From Holophagales bacterium (GTDB lineage: Bacteria; Acidobacteriota; Thermoanaerobaculia; Multivoradales; JAGPDF01): a stretch of 64,000 bases of DNA. Both the position numbers and the translations under genes were made by a program. The DNA lies in assembly GCA_016699405.1 (NCBI GenBank), contig CP064972.1:4557501-4621500 (forward strand). Direction: 5' to 3'. The notes below the pieces were generated by a model, which ran no database searches, was not told the origin of the DNA, and was given only the letters and a program-made list of their open reading frames with translations. Shown one piece after another: positions 7,643 to 15,967 of the stretch (positions within the stretch are counted from its first letter, which is position 1; each line of letters starts with the position of its first letter).

Positions 7643-8232
7643 CACGGGCCGTCGCCGACCTCGATCGCCCCAACGGCGCAACGATCGTAGAGCGCCCGCA
7701 GCGCCGCGCGCAGGTCGCCGTCGTGCTGCCGGTAGATCGCTGCCGCGTCGATCCGAGCCGCCACGCTCTCCTCGGTCAGCTCGGCCACCAGCTCGGCGAG
7801 CAGGCCGGCGCTCGTCGTCGTGCGATGGAGTGCCGGCAGCAGCCCGTCGCGATGCGAGGTGACGACCAGGGCGGCGAGCCGTCGGCTGTCGCGTTCGAGT
7901 CGTCGCCACTCGCCGGGGGCGAGCGCATCGGCGCCGTCGACGAGAAGGTGCGTCTCCGGGCCGGCCGATCGGAGCGCTGCCCCCAGGACGTCGCGCCGCG
8001 GCCCGCGCTCCGGTTCGGCGCCGACGAGGGCGACCGGGATCCCGTCCGCCGCCAGGCGCCGTGCGAGCTGCTCGAGCAGCGTCGTCTTGCCGCTCCCGTC
8101 CGGCCCGACGATCGCCCCGCGACCGCCCAGCGATGCCAGGCGGTCCCTCAGCTCGAGCCACGATCCGGTGAGAAAGCGGTAGGCCAGCCGCTCGAGGCGG
8201 TGCGAGGCGAACGGATTGTCGCGCGCGCGCAA
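7639..8232 (-). CDS. Small P-loop NTPase of unknown function
   Basis: A 197-residue protein with a clear Walker A, GPDGSGKTT (residues 43-51), and a Walker B-like strand ending HLLVDGADAL. The N-terminus (NPFASHRLERLAYRF) and WRRLERDSRRLAALVVTSHR resemble small uncharacterised ATPases I have seen in planctomycete-like genomes; I cannot name a function. The start appears to be TTG at 8232, 13 bp after the stop of the TonB-domain gene. The ribosome-binding site is weak, so the start is uncertain. It ends on the same CTAG tetranucleotide as gspB. Confidence 0.65.
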   Translation of the reverse strand: MRARDNPFASHRLERLAYRFLTGSWLELRDRLASLGGRGAIVGPDGSGKTTLLEQLARRLAADGIPVALVGAEPERGPRRDVLGAALRSAGPETHLLVDGADALAPGEWRRLERDSRRLAALVVTSHRDGLLPALHRTTTSAGLLAELVAELTEESVAARIDAAAIYRQHDGDLRAALRALYDRCAVGAIEVGDGPC

Positions 8233-8245
8233 TGCGCCGCGCCCG

Positions 8246-9010
8246 TCAGTCCATCGCGTTCTCGAAGCCGATCTCCGCCGGGCGATGGCCGACGGCGACG
8301 CCGAGCAGATAGGGGACCTCGACCGCCGCGCCGTCGCGCGTCGCCGGCTTGAAGACCCACTCGCGCAGCTTGTCGAGCGCCAGCAATTCGAGGGAGGCGG
8401 GCCCGCGCCGCGACAGCACCAGCGGCCGGCTCACCTTGCCGTCGGCCTCGACCACCAGCTCGACGATGTAGAAGCCCCCTTCGTCCTTGAGGCGCAGCGG
8501 CATGCGCGGCGAGGGATCCTTGTCGGGCTTCGGCGCCACCAGCCCCGGGAGGTCGCCCACCGGACCGTCCTTGGTGTAGCGCGTGCCCTTCGGCGTCGCC
8601 CGCACTCGCAGCCCCTCCTTCTGGAGCGCCTTGGCCGGTGCGCCGTAGGGGGAGAGATCGGCGTCATTGAGGATCGGCAGCAGGCCGGCGGCCATGTGCC
8701 AGTGCCAATTCGCGTCGGCATCGCGCCCCAGCCCCTTCTCGGCGATCGCTCGCACCATGGTGTAGAGGATCAGGTCGCGGTCGGCCGCACCCTCGGCGGC
8801 GTACTGGTCCATGGTGTTCTTGAACTGGGTCGCCGCGCCCTTCTCGGCCGCTGCCCAGTTGCCGGCACGCAGGTCCTTCTCGACGGCTTCGTAGTCGGCC
8901 TTGCGCTTCTCCGCCTGGGTGGCAGCGAGCGCCGGGCGAGCGGATACGGCAACGATCAAGGCGCCGGCGAACGCCGTCAGGGCGACGCGACGCAGAACGG
9001 ATGAGCTCAT
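8246..9010 (-). CDS. Periplasmic TonB-C domain protein
   Basis: A 254-residue protein starting at ATG 9010 behind AAGGAG. Residues 1-29 form a signal peptide (SSVLRRVALTAFAGALIVAV, ending ARPALA). Residues 30-140 are a helical TPR-like region. The C-terminus has the TonB family pattern (GGFYIVELVVEADGKVSRPL, then LDKLREWVFKPATRDG). There is no N-terminal membrane anchor with a proline spacer, so this is not a classical energy-transducing TonB. Similar 'energy transducer TonB' proteins of Acidobacteria are exported soluble versions. It is probably co-transcribed with the downstream P-loop gene. Confidence 0.75.
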   Translation of the reverse strand: MSSSVLRRVALTAFAGALIVAVSARPALAATQAEKRKADYEAVEKDLRAGNWAAAEKGAATQFKNTMDQYAAEGAADRDLILYTMVRAIAEKGLGRDADANWHWHMAAGLLPILNDADLSPYGAPAKALQKEGLRVRATPKGTRYTKDGPVGDLPGLVAPKPDKDPSPRMPLRLKDEGGFYIVELVVEADGKVSRPLVLSRRGPASLELLALDKLREWVFKPATRDGAAVEVPYLLGVAVGHRPAEIGFENAMD

Positions 9011-9078
9011 GTTCGTCTCCTTGCGTGGAATCGGCGCCTCTCCGGCCGCGTCGGCCCGGGGGCGCATCGCGTGAAATG

Positions 9079-9465
9079 TTACACGGGATCGCCGGCGGCG
9101 CCCTGGGCGTCGAGTCGGACTTCCTCGCCGCTCGGCGAGAGCACGATCTCGCGACGCGCCACCTCCCCGCCGGGCTCGGCGACGGCTTCGAGCGCCCAGA
9201 TCAGCGAGATCAACCGACCCGAGAAGCTGTAGGGCCCACTCGGCGCTCGCAGGCTGACCCGCTGCTCGCCGAACGCGCCTCCCTCGAGCGGATGGCGCTC
9301 GACGATCTCGACATCCTGCGTTCCCTTGCCCTCGGTGTACCAGAAGAGGCGCAGCTCGAGCCGCTGCGGCGGCGAGGCGAGGTGCCAGGCGACGCGCACG
9401 GCGAGCGTCTCGCCCGGAGCGAACGCGTTGCGGCCGCCGTCGAGGTCGATCCTCAGCTCGCTCAT
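9079..9465 (-). CDS. Small arrestin-like beta-sandwich protein
   Basis: A 128-residue soluble protein without signal peptide or membrane segment. The sequence alternates in a beta-strand pattern and contains ELRIDLDGGRNAFAPGETL and SGPYSFSGRLISLIWALEAV. Such motifs are reminiscent of arrestin/Spo0M-like domains, and the same kind of segment closes the adjacent DUF3592 protein. It overlaps that gene by 4 bases (ATGA), so the two should be made together. I infer a partner role for the membrane protein; the fold call is tentative. Confidence 0.6.
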   Translation of the reverse strand: MSELRIDLDGGRNAFAPGETLAVRVAWHLASPPQRLELRLFWYTEGKGTQDVEIVERHPLEGGAFGEQRVSLRAPSGPYSFSGRLISLIWALEAVAEPGGEVARREIVLSPSGEEVRLDAQGAAGDPV

Positions 9466-11162
9466 CCGACCTCCTCCTGCGGCTGCACTTCGAGGGTGAA
9501 CTCTTCGGCGATGTCGGGCCAGCGTGGGATCTCGCCGGCGAGCTTCAGCGTCCAGACGATCTTGTTGTGATCGGCCGCGAAGGAGTGCATCGAGGTCGCC
9601 GGCACGCGGAAGGTGAGACTGCCCCGCTCCATCTCGGCAGCGACCGTCGAGGTGAAGAGCACCTCGCTATGGAAGACGTGCCGGTCGGTGGCACTCGAGG
9701 TGCCGCGCCGGTAGGTCGCCTCCTCGCGCCCTTCGAGCTCCAGCCGCAGGCTCGTCATCCGCCGCACGCTGCCGCGGAACGACCAGTCGAGCCGCTCAAT
9801 CTCGCCGAGCCGCGGCCGCCCGCTCGCGAGCTCGAGGCGCGGACGCGGATTGGTCGCAGCGAGAATCTGGTGCGGCACGGCGACGAGCAGGGCCAGGCCG
9901 ATCAGCACGAACGGCGTCATGAAGAGCGTCAGCATCACGTCGCCGTGGCCGCTGCGCCACCCGGCGACGACCTGGACGACGAAGACCGAGGTGATGCCGT
10001 TCCAGAAGAGAGCCACGAAGAGGGTGCCGAGCGTGCGGACCAGCGGACCGGCCGCCGGCTTGAGCTGCACCGGGGAGGAAGCGGCGACGACGGCCTGCCC
10101 TTTCAGCGCCGCGCGGTGGCTCGGCAGCTCCGCCTGGCGGCGCCCCGGGCCGAGGTTCCACCACAGGCCGAAGAGCCCGCCGGCAAAGAACGGCAGGGCG
10201 AGAAGCCCGAGCAGGTACTTGGCGCTCCAGCCGCGCTGTAGCACCGACGAGGCCGGATCCCGCGGATCGACGAAGCAGGTCACTGTCGCTCCCACCGGGT
10301 GCGCGTCGACGACCCGCTGCTTGGCCTCGTAGCCGCTGCTCGAACCGCCAAGGAAGTCGTAGCGGTTGCCGCGATAGGTCCGGCCGCCGACCTCGTAGCG
10401 GTAAACGATGTCGACGCTGTAGGTCGTCGAATCGTCGCCCTCGTGCGAGCGCACGGTGCTCGACTCGACGACGCACGCAAGCGCCGTCCAGGAGCGGGCG
10501 ACGACCAGCCGGGCGAGCGGGCGGTAGAGCAGGAAGTAGCCGAGACCGAGGCCGACGGCGACGAACAGAAGAAAGAACGGGATCAGGCAGCCGCGGGAGG
10601 AGAAGCGTCGCGTCGCCTCCTGGGAGATCGACTGCTTGACGCGATCGCTCGTCGTCCCCTCTCCGTAGCGCCAGGTGAAATACAGGCCACCCAGCCCGAC
10701 CGCCGCGAAGACCAGCGGGAGGAGGAGCATCAGCCCCTCGAGCAGCGAGCCGGGCTCGAGCGCCGACTCTTCCGGGCGATCGGGATCGACCAGGCAGTCG
10801 ACCGTCGTTCCGGCCGCGTAGCGGGAGACGAGTCGCTCGGCCTCGCTCGCGTCGTCGCCGCCGCTGTAGCCGGGGCGCAGCCGGTCGCCGGCGTAGGGCC
10901 GCCCGTTCCAGGAGTAGGTGTAGCGCACCACCGCCCGGTGGTCGCTCGCGCCGCTCCCGTGCTCGGCGTGGCTCGCCTCGATGGTGCAGGGAACCTTCGT
11001 CCAGCTTCGCATCGCCAACGAGGCGAGGAAGCTCCGCCCCATGAGCACGCCGAAGACGACGCCGAAGCCGAGGAAGACGAGGAAGAAGAGGGAAATGCCC
11101 AACCGGCCGGCGCAGCCGCGCTGCCCGCTCGAAGCCCCCGCACCACGAATCTCGAACTGCAT
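9462..11162 (-). CDS. Membrane protein with two DUF3592 domains and an arrestin-like C-terminus
   Basis: A 566-residue protein with about six membrane segments: LGISLFFLVFLGFGVVFGV, LMLLLPLVFAAVGLGGLYF, IPFFLLFVAVGLGLGYFLL and three more near residues 310-330, 375-395 and 410-430. Two extracytoplasmic DUF3592 repeats are visible. Each begins with SW-T.., passes a tyrosine-rich strand (VVRYTYSWNGRPYAGDR; IVYRYEVGGRTYRGNRY) and ends in a conserved Cys (VDCLVDPDRPEES; VTCFVDPRDPASS). The last ~130 residues look like an arrestin-type beta sandwich. ATG at 11162 is preceded by GGAGGG. DUF3592 has no settled function; the duplication plus the coupled soluble partner is notable. Confidence 0.75.
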   Translation of the reverse strand: MQFEIRGAGASSGQRGCAGRLGISLFFLVFLGFGVVFGVLMGRSFLASLAMRSWTKVPCTIEASHAEHGSGASDHRAVVRYTYSWNGRPYAGDRLRPGYSGGDDASEAERLVSRYAAGTTVDCLVDPDRPEESALEPGSLLEGLMLLLPLVFAAVGLGGLYFTWRYGEGTTSDRVKQSISQEATRRFSSRGCLIPFFLLFVAVGLGLGYFLLYRPLARLVVARSWTALACVVESSTVRSHEGDDSTTYSVDIVYRYEVGGRTYRGNRYDFLGGSSSGYEAKQRVVDAHPVGATVTCFVDPRDPASSVLQRGWSAKYLLGLLALPFFAGGLFGLWWNLGPGRRQAELPSHRAALKGQAVVAASSPVQLKPAAGPLVRTLGTLFVALFWNGITSVFVVQVVAGWRSGHGDVMLTLFMTPFVLIGLALLVAVPHQILAATNPRPRLELASGRPRLGEIERLDWSFRGSVRRMTSLRLELEGREEATYRRGTSSATDRHVFHSEVLFTSTVAAEMERGSLTFRVPATSMHSFAADHNKIVWTLKLAGEIPRWPDIAEEFTLEVQPQEEVG

Positions 11163-11235
11163 CGACGGACCCTCCGTCGTACCCCAGTCGACTGCGGACT
11201 AGCGAAAGACCCGCCCTCACCCTGGCGGGCGCCGC

Positions 11236-12393
11236 TCAGCGGAAGCTCTCGCGCACCCGCGCCGCGTCGAGCACCAGGCGGGCGCGGGAACCGTCGGCCG
11301 GCTTGACCGCTGCATCCGGCCCCCAGGGCTCGAATTCGAGCGGGTTGACGATCTCGGAGAAAACGTCGCGCAGGGCGCGCGCGCCGGTGCGGTTCTCCTT
11401 GGCCGCCTGCTCGGCCACCAGGCCCGCCGCCAGGTCCTCGAGCTCGAGGTCGATGCCGAGGCTTTCGAAGTAGCGCCGCGAGCGGTGGAACGGCGAGTCG
11501 TAGGAGTGCAACAGGATCTCCTTGAGCACCGCCGGCGAGAGGTCGTTCATCACGATCACCTTGTCGAAGCGCGCCATGAACTGCGGGATCATGCCGTACT
11601 CGAAAAGGTCCTTCATCTTCAAGAAGTCTGCCAGGGCGAAGCGCGATTCGATGCGCACCCCGCCGTCGGCGGTCTTGATCGCTTCGGACTTGACCCGCTC
11701 ACCCGAGCCGGCCCGCGAGACCCGGTTGTAGACCTGGTCGTAGAGCCCCTCGAAGGCGCCGCCGCAGACGAACATCATCCGGCCGGTGTCGATCTCGAGG
11801 TGGACCTCGCGCTCGCGGTCGCCCTCCCAGACGTGGGTGCGGAACGGCACCCGCTCGCCTTCCATCAGGGTGAGCAGCCCCTGCTGCAGCACCACGCCGA
11901 TCGGGTTCGGCTTGCCGGCGACGACGGTGGTCATCTTGTCGATCTCGTCGATGCACACCGTCGCCCGTTCCATCGCCTCCTTGAGCGCCGCGGCGCTCGG
12001 CCGCTCCCCGAGCAGGGTGCGGGCCCGCTGATCGATGGCGGCGAACATCCGGTCGGGCCGGAACTCGGTGCGCTCCGAATCGACGAGCAGGTTGGCGTTG
12101 AGGATGGTCATCGAACGGAAGGCGCGGAACGCCGGCACGCTGTCGTAGACGCGCTGGATGTTGTTCATCACCGTCGTCTTGCCGGTACCGGAGTTGCCGA
12201 TCAGCAGGATGTTGCCGGAGACCTTGCCGGTGGTGTGCTTGTAGATGGCCACCGCGACGAAGCGCAGCGCCCGGTCCTGGCCGAGGACGCCCCGGCGCAA
12301 CTCGCCGAACAGGTCCTTCGGCGTGATGCGCGCGATCTGCTGCTCGACATCTTCCGCCGTCGCGGCGGGTGCTGCGGAAAGCTCGGCCGTCAT
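11236..12393 (-). CDS. ClpX-like AAA+ ATPase lacking the zinc domain, pore loop and ClpP-docking motif
   Basis: A 385-residue ClpX/HslU-type ATPase. Walker A is GNSGTGKT (66-73), Walker B CIDEIDKM (147-154), sensor I is in MMFVCGGAFEGL and sensor II in NRTGARALRDV. The N-terminal Cys4 zinc domain of ClpX is absent. The position of the GYVG pore loop reads SERTEFRPDRMF, and the IGF ClpP-docking loop is replaced (RAGSGERVKSEA). It is therefore unlikely to feed ClpP and is better seen as a ClpX-derived remodelling ATPase. A strong GAGGAGG site precedes ATG 12393. It is divergent from the HExxH protein gene. Substrates are unknown. Confidence 0.82.
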   Translation of the reverse strand: MTAELSAAPAATAEDVEQQIARITPKDLFGELRRGVLGQDRALRFVAVAIYKHTTGKVSGNILLIGNSGTGKTTVMNNIQRVYDSVPAFRAFRSMTILNANLLVDSERTEFRPDRMFAAIDQRARTLLGERPSAAALKEAMERATVCIDEIDKMTTVVAGKPNPIGVVLQQGLLTLMEGERVPFRTHVWEGDREREVHLEIDTGRMMFVCGGAFEGLYDQVYNRVSRAGSGERVKSEAIKTADGGVRIESRFALADFLKMKDLFEYGMIPQFMARFDKVIVMNDLSPAVLKEILLHSYDSPFHRSRRYFESLGIDLELEDLAAGLVAEQAAKENRTGARALRDVFSEIVNPLEFEPWGPDAAVKPADGSRARLVLDAARVRESFR

Positions 12394-12460
12394 GCCATCC
12401 TCCTCGTCGGGCTAGCTTATACGCAGGAGACGTGCCAACCGTCACCTCGGCACCCGACGA

Positions 12461-12472
12461 TAGGATCGCCGG
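12461..12472 (+). promoter_or_regulatory. -10 element directly abutting the HExxH gene (leaderless arrangement)
   Basis: TAGGAT at 12461-12466 is followed by exactly 6 bases before the GTG start at 12473, so transcription would begin at or within a base or two of the start codon. No ribosome-binding site fits in this space. Confidence 0.55.
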
Positions 12473-12999
12473 GTGCCGTTCGCCTACTTCTCGCGCCTCT
12501 CGCGAGCCCGCCAGCGGGTCTATCTCCGGAGCGCCGCGGTGACCGCCGTGCCGCTCCCCGACGCCGCGGCGCTCGCACCGCTCGCTGCGGCGACCGAGCG
12601 CGCGCTCGCCGACGGAGAACGCCGAGGCGTCGAGGGGGCGTCCCAGGCGCTCGCCGACGGCCTCTGCCGCCAGCTCGCCGTGCCCGCCGTGGCGGTGAGC
12701 GTGCTCACCGCCCGGCCGAGCCACTCCTGGGGCGAGCTCCACGGCCTCTACGAGCCCGAGCCGCCGCCGGCGCGGATCACGCTGTGGATGCGCACCGCCG
12801 AACGGCGCCAGGTCGTCGCTCCGCGCACCTTCCTGCGCACGCTCTTCCACGAGTTGCTCCATCACCTCGACTACGAGTGGCTGAAGCTCCCCGAGACCTT
12901 CCACACCGAGGGCTTCTTCCAGCGCGAATCGGACCTTGCCCGACAGCTCCTGCCGCCCTCTGCTAGCCTGCGCGCCAGGCGCCCGTCCGAACCGACCCG

Positions 13000-13003
<4 letters not shown>
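12473..13003 (+). CDS. HExxH-motif putative metallopeptidase
   Basis: A 176-residue cytosolic protein with GTG start at 12473, set by the abutting -10. Residues 124-134 read LFHELLHHLDY, giving HExxH plus an extra His. FHTEGFFQRES downstream offers a possible third ligand (His or Glu), as in minimal zincins. ITLWMRTAERR precedes the helix as the edge strand. There is no signal peptide. It overlaps the ABC ATPase gene by 4 bases (ATGA), implying coupling to the LolD-like transporter, although its last ~20 residues are low complexity and contain an internal promoter-like TGCTAGCCT. Peptidase activity is inferred from the motif only. Confidence 0.6.
12961..12969 (+). promoter_or_regulatory. Extended -10 element for the ABC transporter genes
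   Basis: TGCTAGCCT (12961-12969) has the TG-n-TAnnnT form and lies inside the 3' end of the upstream gene, 30 nt before the ATG at 13000. It would allow the transporter genes to be expressed independently. Confidence 0.4.
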
Positions 13004-13697
<694 letters not shown>

Positions 13698-13698
<1 letters not shown>

Positions 13699-14942
13699 TG
13701 CGCCTGCTGCTCTTCGCCCTGCGCAACCTGACGCGCAACCGCCGCCGCACCGCGATCTCGCTCGCGGTCGTGGCGGCCGGCACGATCGCCCTGCTGCTGA
13801 CCGCCGGCTTCGTCACCTTCTCCTTCGCCGGCCTTTCCGAGGCGATGATCCACGGTGGGCTCGGGCATCTCGAAGTCGCGCGAGCCAGCGCCGTCGAGAA
13901 TCACCAGGCGACGCTCGAACGCTCGCTCGCCGACGGCCTCGAGGACTGGGCGGCGCTACAGGCCGAGATCGAGACCGTTCCCGGCGTCCTCGCGGCGTCG
14001 CCGACGCTGCACGTCGCGGGCGTCGCCTCGACCGCCGACGGCCGCTCGACGGCCTATCTCGGGGTCGCCGGCGACCCGGCGCGGGAGCGCCGCATGGGCT
14101 TCGAAGTGCGCCTCCGCCGCGGCGAGGACCTTGCCGACGACGCTCCGGCGATCGGCGAGGACCGCGTGCTCCTCGCGACCGGGCTCGCCGAGTCGCTCGG
14201 CCTCGAGCCCGGCGGCCGCCTCACCCTCCTCGCCGTCGATCCGGGCGGCATGCTCAACGCGCTCGACGTCACCGTCGCCGGCATCGTCACCACCGGCGTC
14301 CAGGAGCTCGACACCCGCTACCTGCGACTGCATCTGGCGAGCGCCCAGCGCCTGCTCGCCACCTCGCGCGTCTCGAACCTGGTGGTCACCCTCGCCGAGA
14401 CGGAACGCACCGAGGCGACCCGCGCCGCGCTCGTCGAGCGCTTCGCCGCCCGCGAGCCGAAGCTCGCCGTCGTCGCCTGGCAGCAACGGGCGCCCTTCTA
14501 CACGCAGGTGCGCAATCTCTACCTCGGCATCTTCTGGTTCCTCGGCTCGATCGTCTTCGTGCTTGTCGTCCTGTCGACCTCGAACACCCTGGCGATGGCG
14601 GTGATGGAGCGGGTCCGCGAGCTCGGGACGATGCGTGCCCTCGGGACCTCCGTGCCACAGCTCGCTGGGCTGGTGCTCGCCGAGGCGCTCTGGCTCGGTC
14701 TCCTCGGCTCGCTCGTCGGCGACCTGCTCGGCGGCGCGCTGATCTGGACGATCAACGCTCTCGACATCCGGATGCCGCCGCCGCCCGGCGCCGTCAACCC
14801 GATCGACCTCAAGCTCGCCTACGTCCCCGAGGCCTTCCTCGGCGCCGTCGTGCTGATGCTCGTCGTCCTCGCTCTCGCCGCCATCGGCCCCATCGTGCGC
14901 GTGGCGAGGCTCAAGATCGTCGAGGCTCTCGGGCACATCTGA
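13698..14942 (+). CDS. LolC/MacB-type FtsX-domain ABC permease
   Basis: A 414-residue permease with an N-terminal membrane helix (AISLAVVAAGTIALLLTAGF), a large periplasmic MacB-PCD domain (about 45-270), and the FtsX core with three helices (LGIFWFLGSIVFVLVVLSTS, LGLLGSLVGDLLGGALIWTI, AVVLMLVVLALAAIGPIV). MERVRELGTMRALGT is the coupling-helix motif. It is the sole permease here, so a homodimer with the LolD-like ATPase is expected. No C-terminal LolCE hook motif is obvious. The gene follows directly from the ATPase (shared A of TGATG). Confidence 0.9.
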
Positions 14943-15174
14943 TCGCTCACCCCGCTTCGAGCCAAGAAGAAGAAGGCGTCTGGGCAGGGAGACCTGGGCA
15001 ACGCTTCACCTCGCAGGCGGAGGGCCGTGGGTGGCCGGACCGAGGGCTCCCATGGCCGCCTCGCAGGACGCGCTCCGGTCCGTCGCCAGCATCCCGCAAG
15101 CCACCGCGTCCGAGGACGGCCATGGGAAGCGGGCCGGACAGGACCCGCGGCGGGGGAGACGGCGACCGCTCAAG

Positions 15175-15186
15175 TAGAGTGAGCGG
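15175..15186 (+). promoter_or_regulatory. -10 element abutting the LolA-like gene
   Basis: TAGAGT (15175-15180) lies 6 bases from the ATG at 15187, the same geometry as at 12473, 48254 and 56037. A GAGCGG could weakly pair with 16S rRNA, so leadered translation is not excluded. The rest of the 244-bp gap from 14943 shows no gene. Confidence 0.5.
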
Positions 15187-15951
15187 ATGACCCGCACGAC
15201 CCGCCGACTCCTCGCCGTGACGATCGCGCTCCTCGCCGGCCTCGCCCAGCGCACCGCCGCCGAGGTGACCGCCGAGGAGAAGCGCCTCCTCGCCGACACC
15301 AACCTCTTCGCCACCGCCCCGCAACAGTTCCGCGCCCGCCTGGCGATCAACAGCCTCGGCTCCGACAGCAAGATCGAGTTGGAGATCTGGCGCGGCGGCC
15401 GGGACAAGCTGCTCGTCCGCCCGCTCGATCCGAAGCAGATCGGCAAGTTCCTGCTCCAGTCCGGCGCCGACCGTTACCTGATCTCCCCGGGCGCCAAGCA
15501 GCCGGTCAAGCTCGGCGCCGGCTTCAAGATGCAGGGCGGCCTCTCCTTCGAGGAGCTGCTCGGCATCGACATCGAGCGCGCTTACGACGTCGAGCACGTC
15601 GAGACCGCCGGGAAGGTCGTGACCTACCACCTCAAGGCCAAGCCCGAAGCCGCTGCGGCGAGTGGGACGGCCGCCGCGCGCTGGGTGGTCGACCGCGAGC
15701 GGCGCCTGCCACTGCGTGCCGACCTGCTGCTTGCCGACGGCCGCACCGCACGCGTCGTCGAGTTCCCCGAGTTCCGTTCGACCCGCCCCCTGGTACCGCG
15801 CCGCATCGTGCTCAAGGACGTCCTGCGTGGCGGGCCGCCGCTCGAGGTCGAGCTGCGCGAGATCGAAGCGCGGGCCATCCCGGCGGCACTCTTCGACCTC
15901 GCCGACCCGACGGCCCGCAACGCACTGCTCGTGCCGCCGGCCAAGCCCTGA
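15187..15951 (+). CDS. LolA-like outer-membrane lipoprotein-sorting protein
   Basis: A 254-residue exported protein with a signal peptide at residues 1-24 (RRLLAVTIALLAGLA, ending AAA). The body shows the LolA/LolB-like pattern of COG2834 proteins: RARLAINSLGSDSKIELEIW, LLVRPLDPKQIGKFLL, FEELLGIDIERAYDVEHV, YHLKAKPEAA and ARWVVDRERRLPLRADL. It probably carries a lipid-modified cargo across the periplasm for the ABC transporter encoded just upstream. It has its own promoter at 15175. Confidence 0.8.
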   Translation: MTRTTRRLLAVTIALLAGLAQRTAAEVTAEEKRLLADTNLFATAPQQFRARLAINSLGSDSKIELEIWRGGRDKLLVRPLDPKQIGKFLLQSGADRYLISPGAKQPVKLGAGFKMQGGLSFEELLGIDIERAYDVEHVETAGKVVTYHLKAKPEAAAASGTAAARWVVDRERRLPLRADLLLADGRTARVVEFPEFRSTRPLVPRRIVLKDVLRGGPPLEVELREIEARAIPAALFDLADPTARNALLVPPAKP

Positions 15952-15967
15952 GGCGCGCGGAGTGCCT

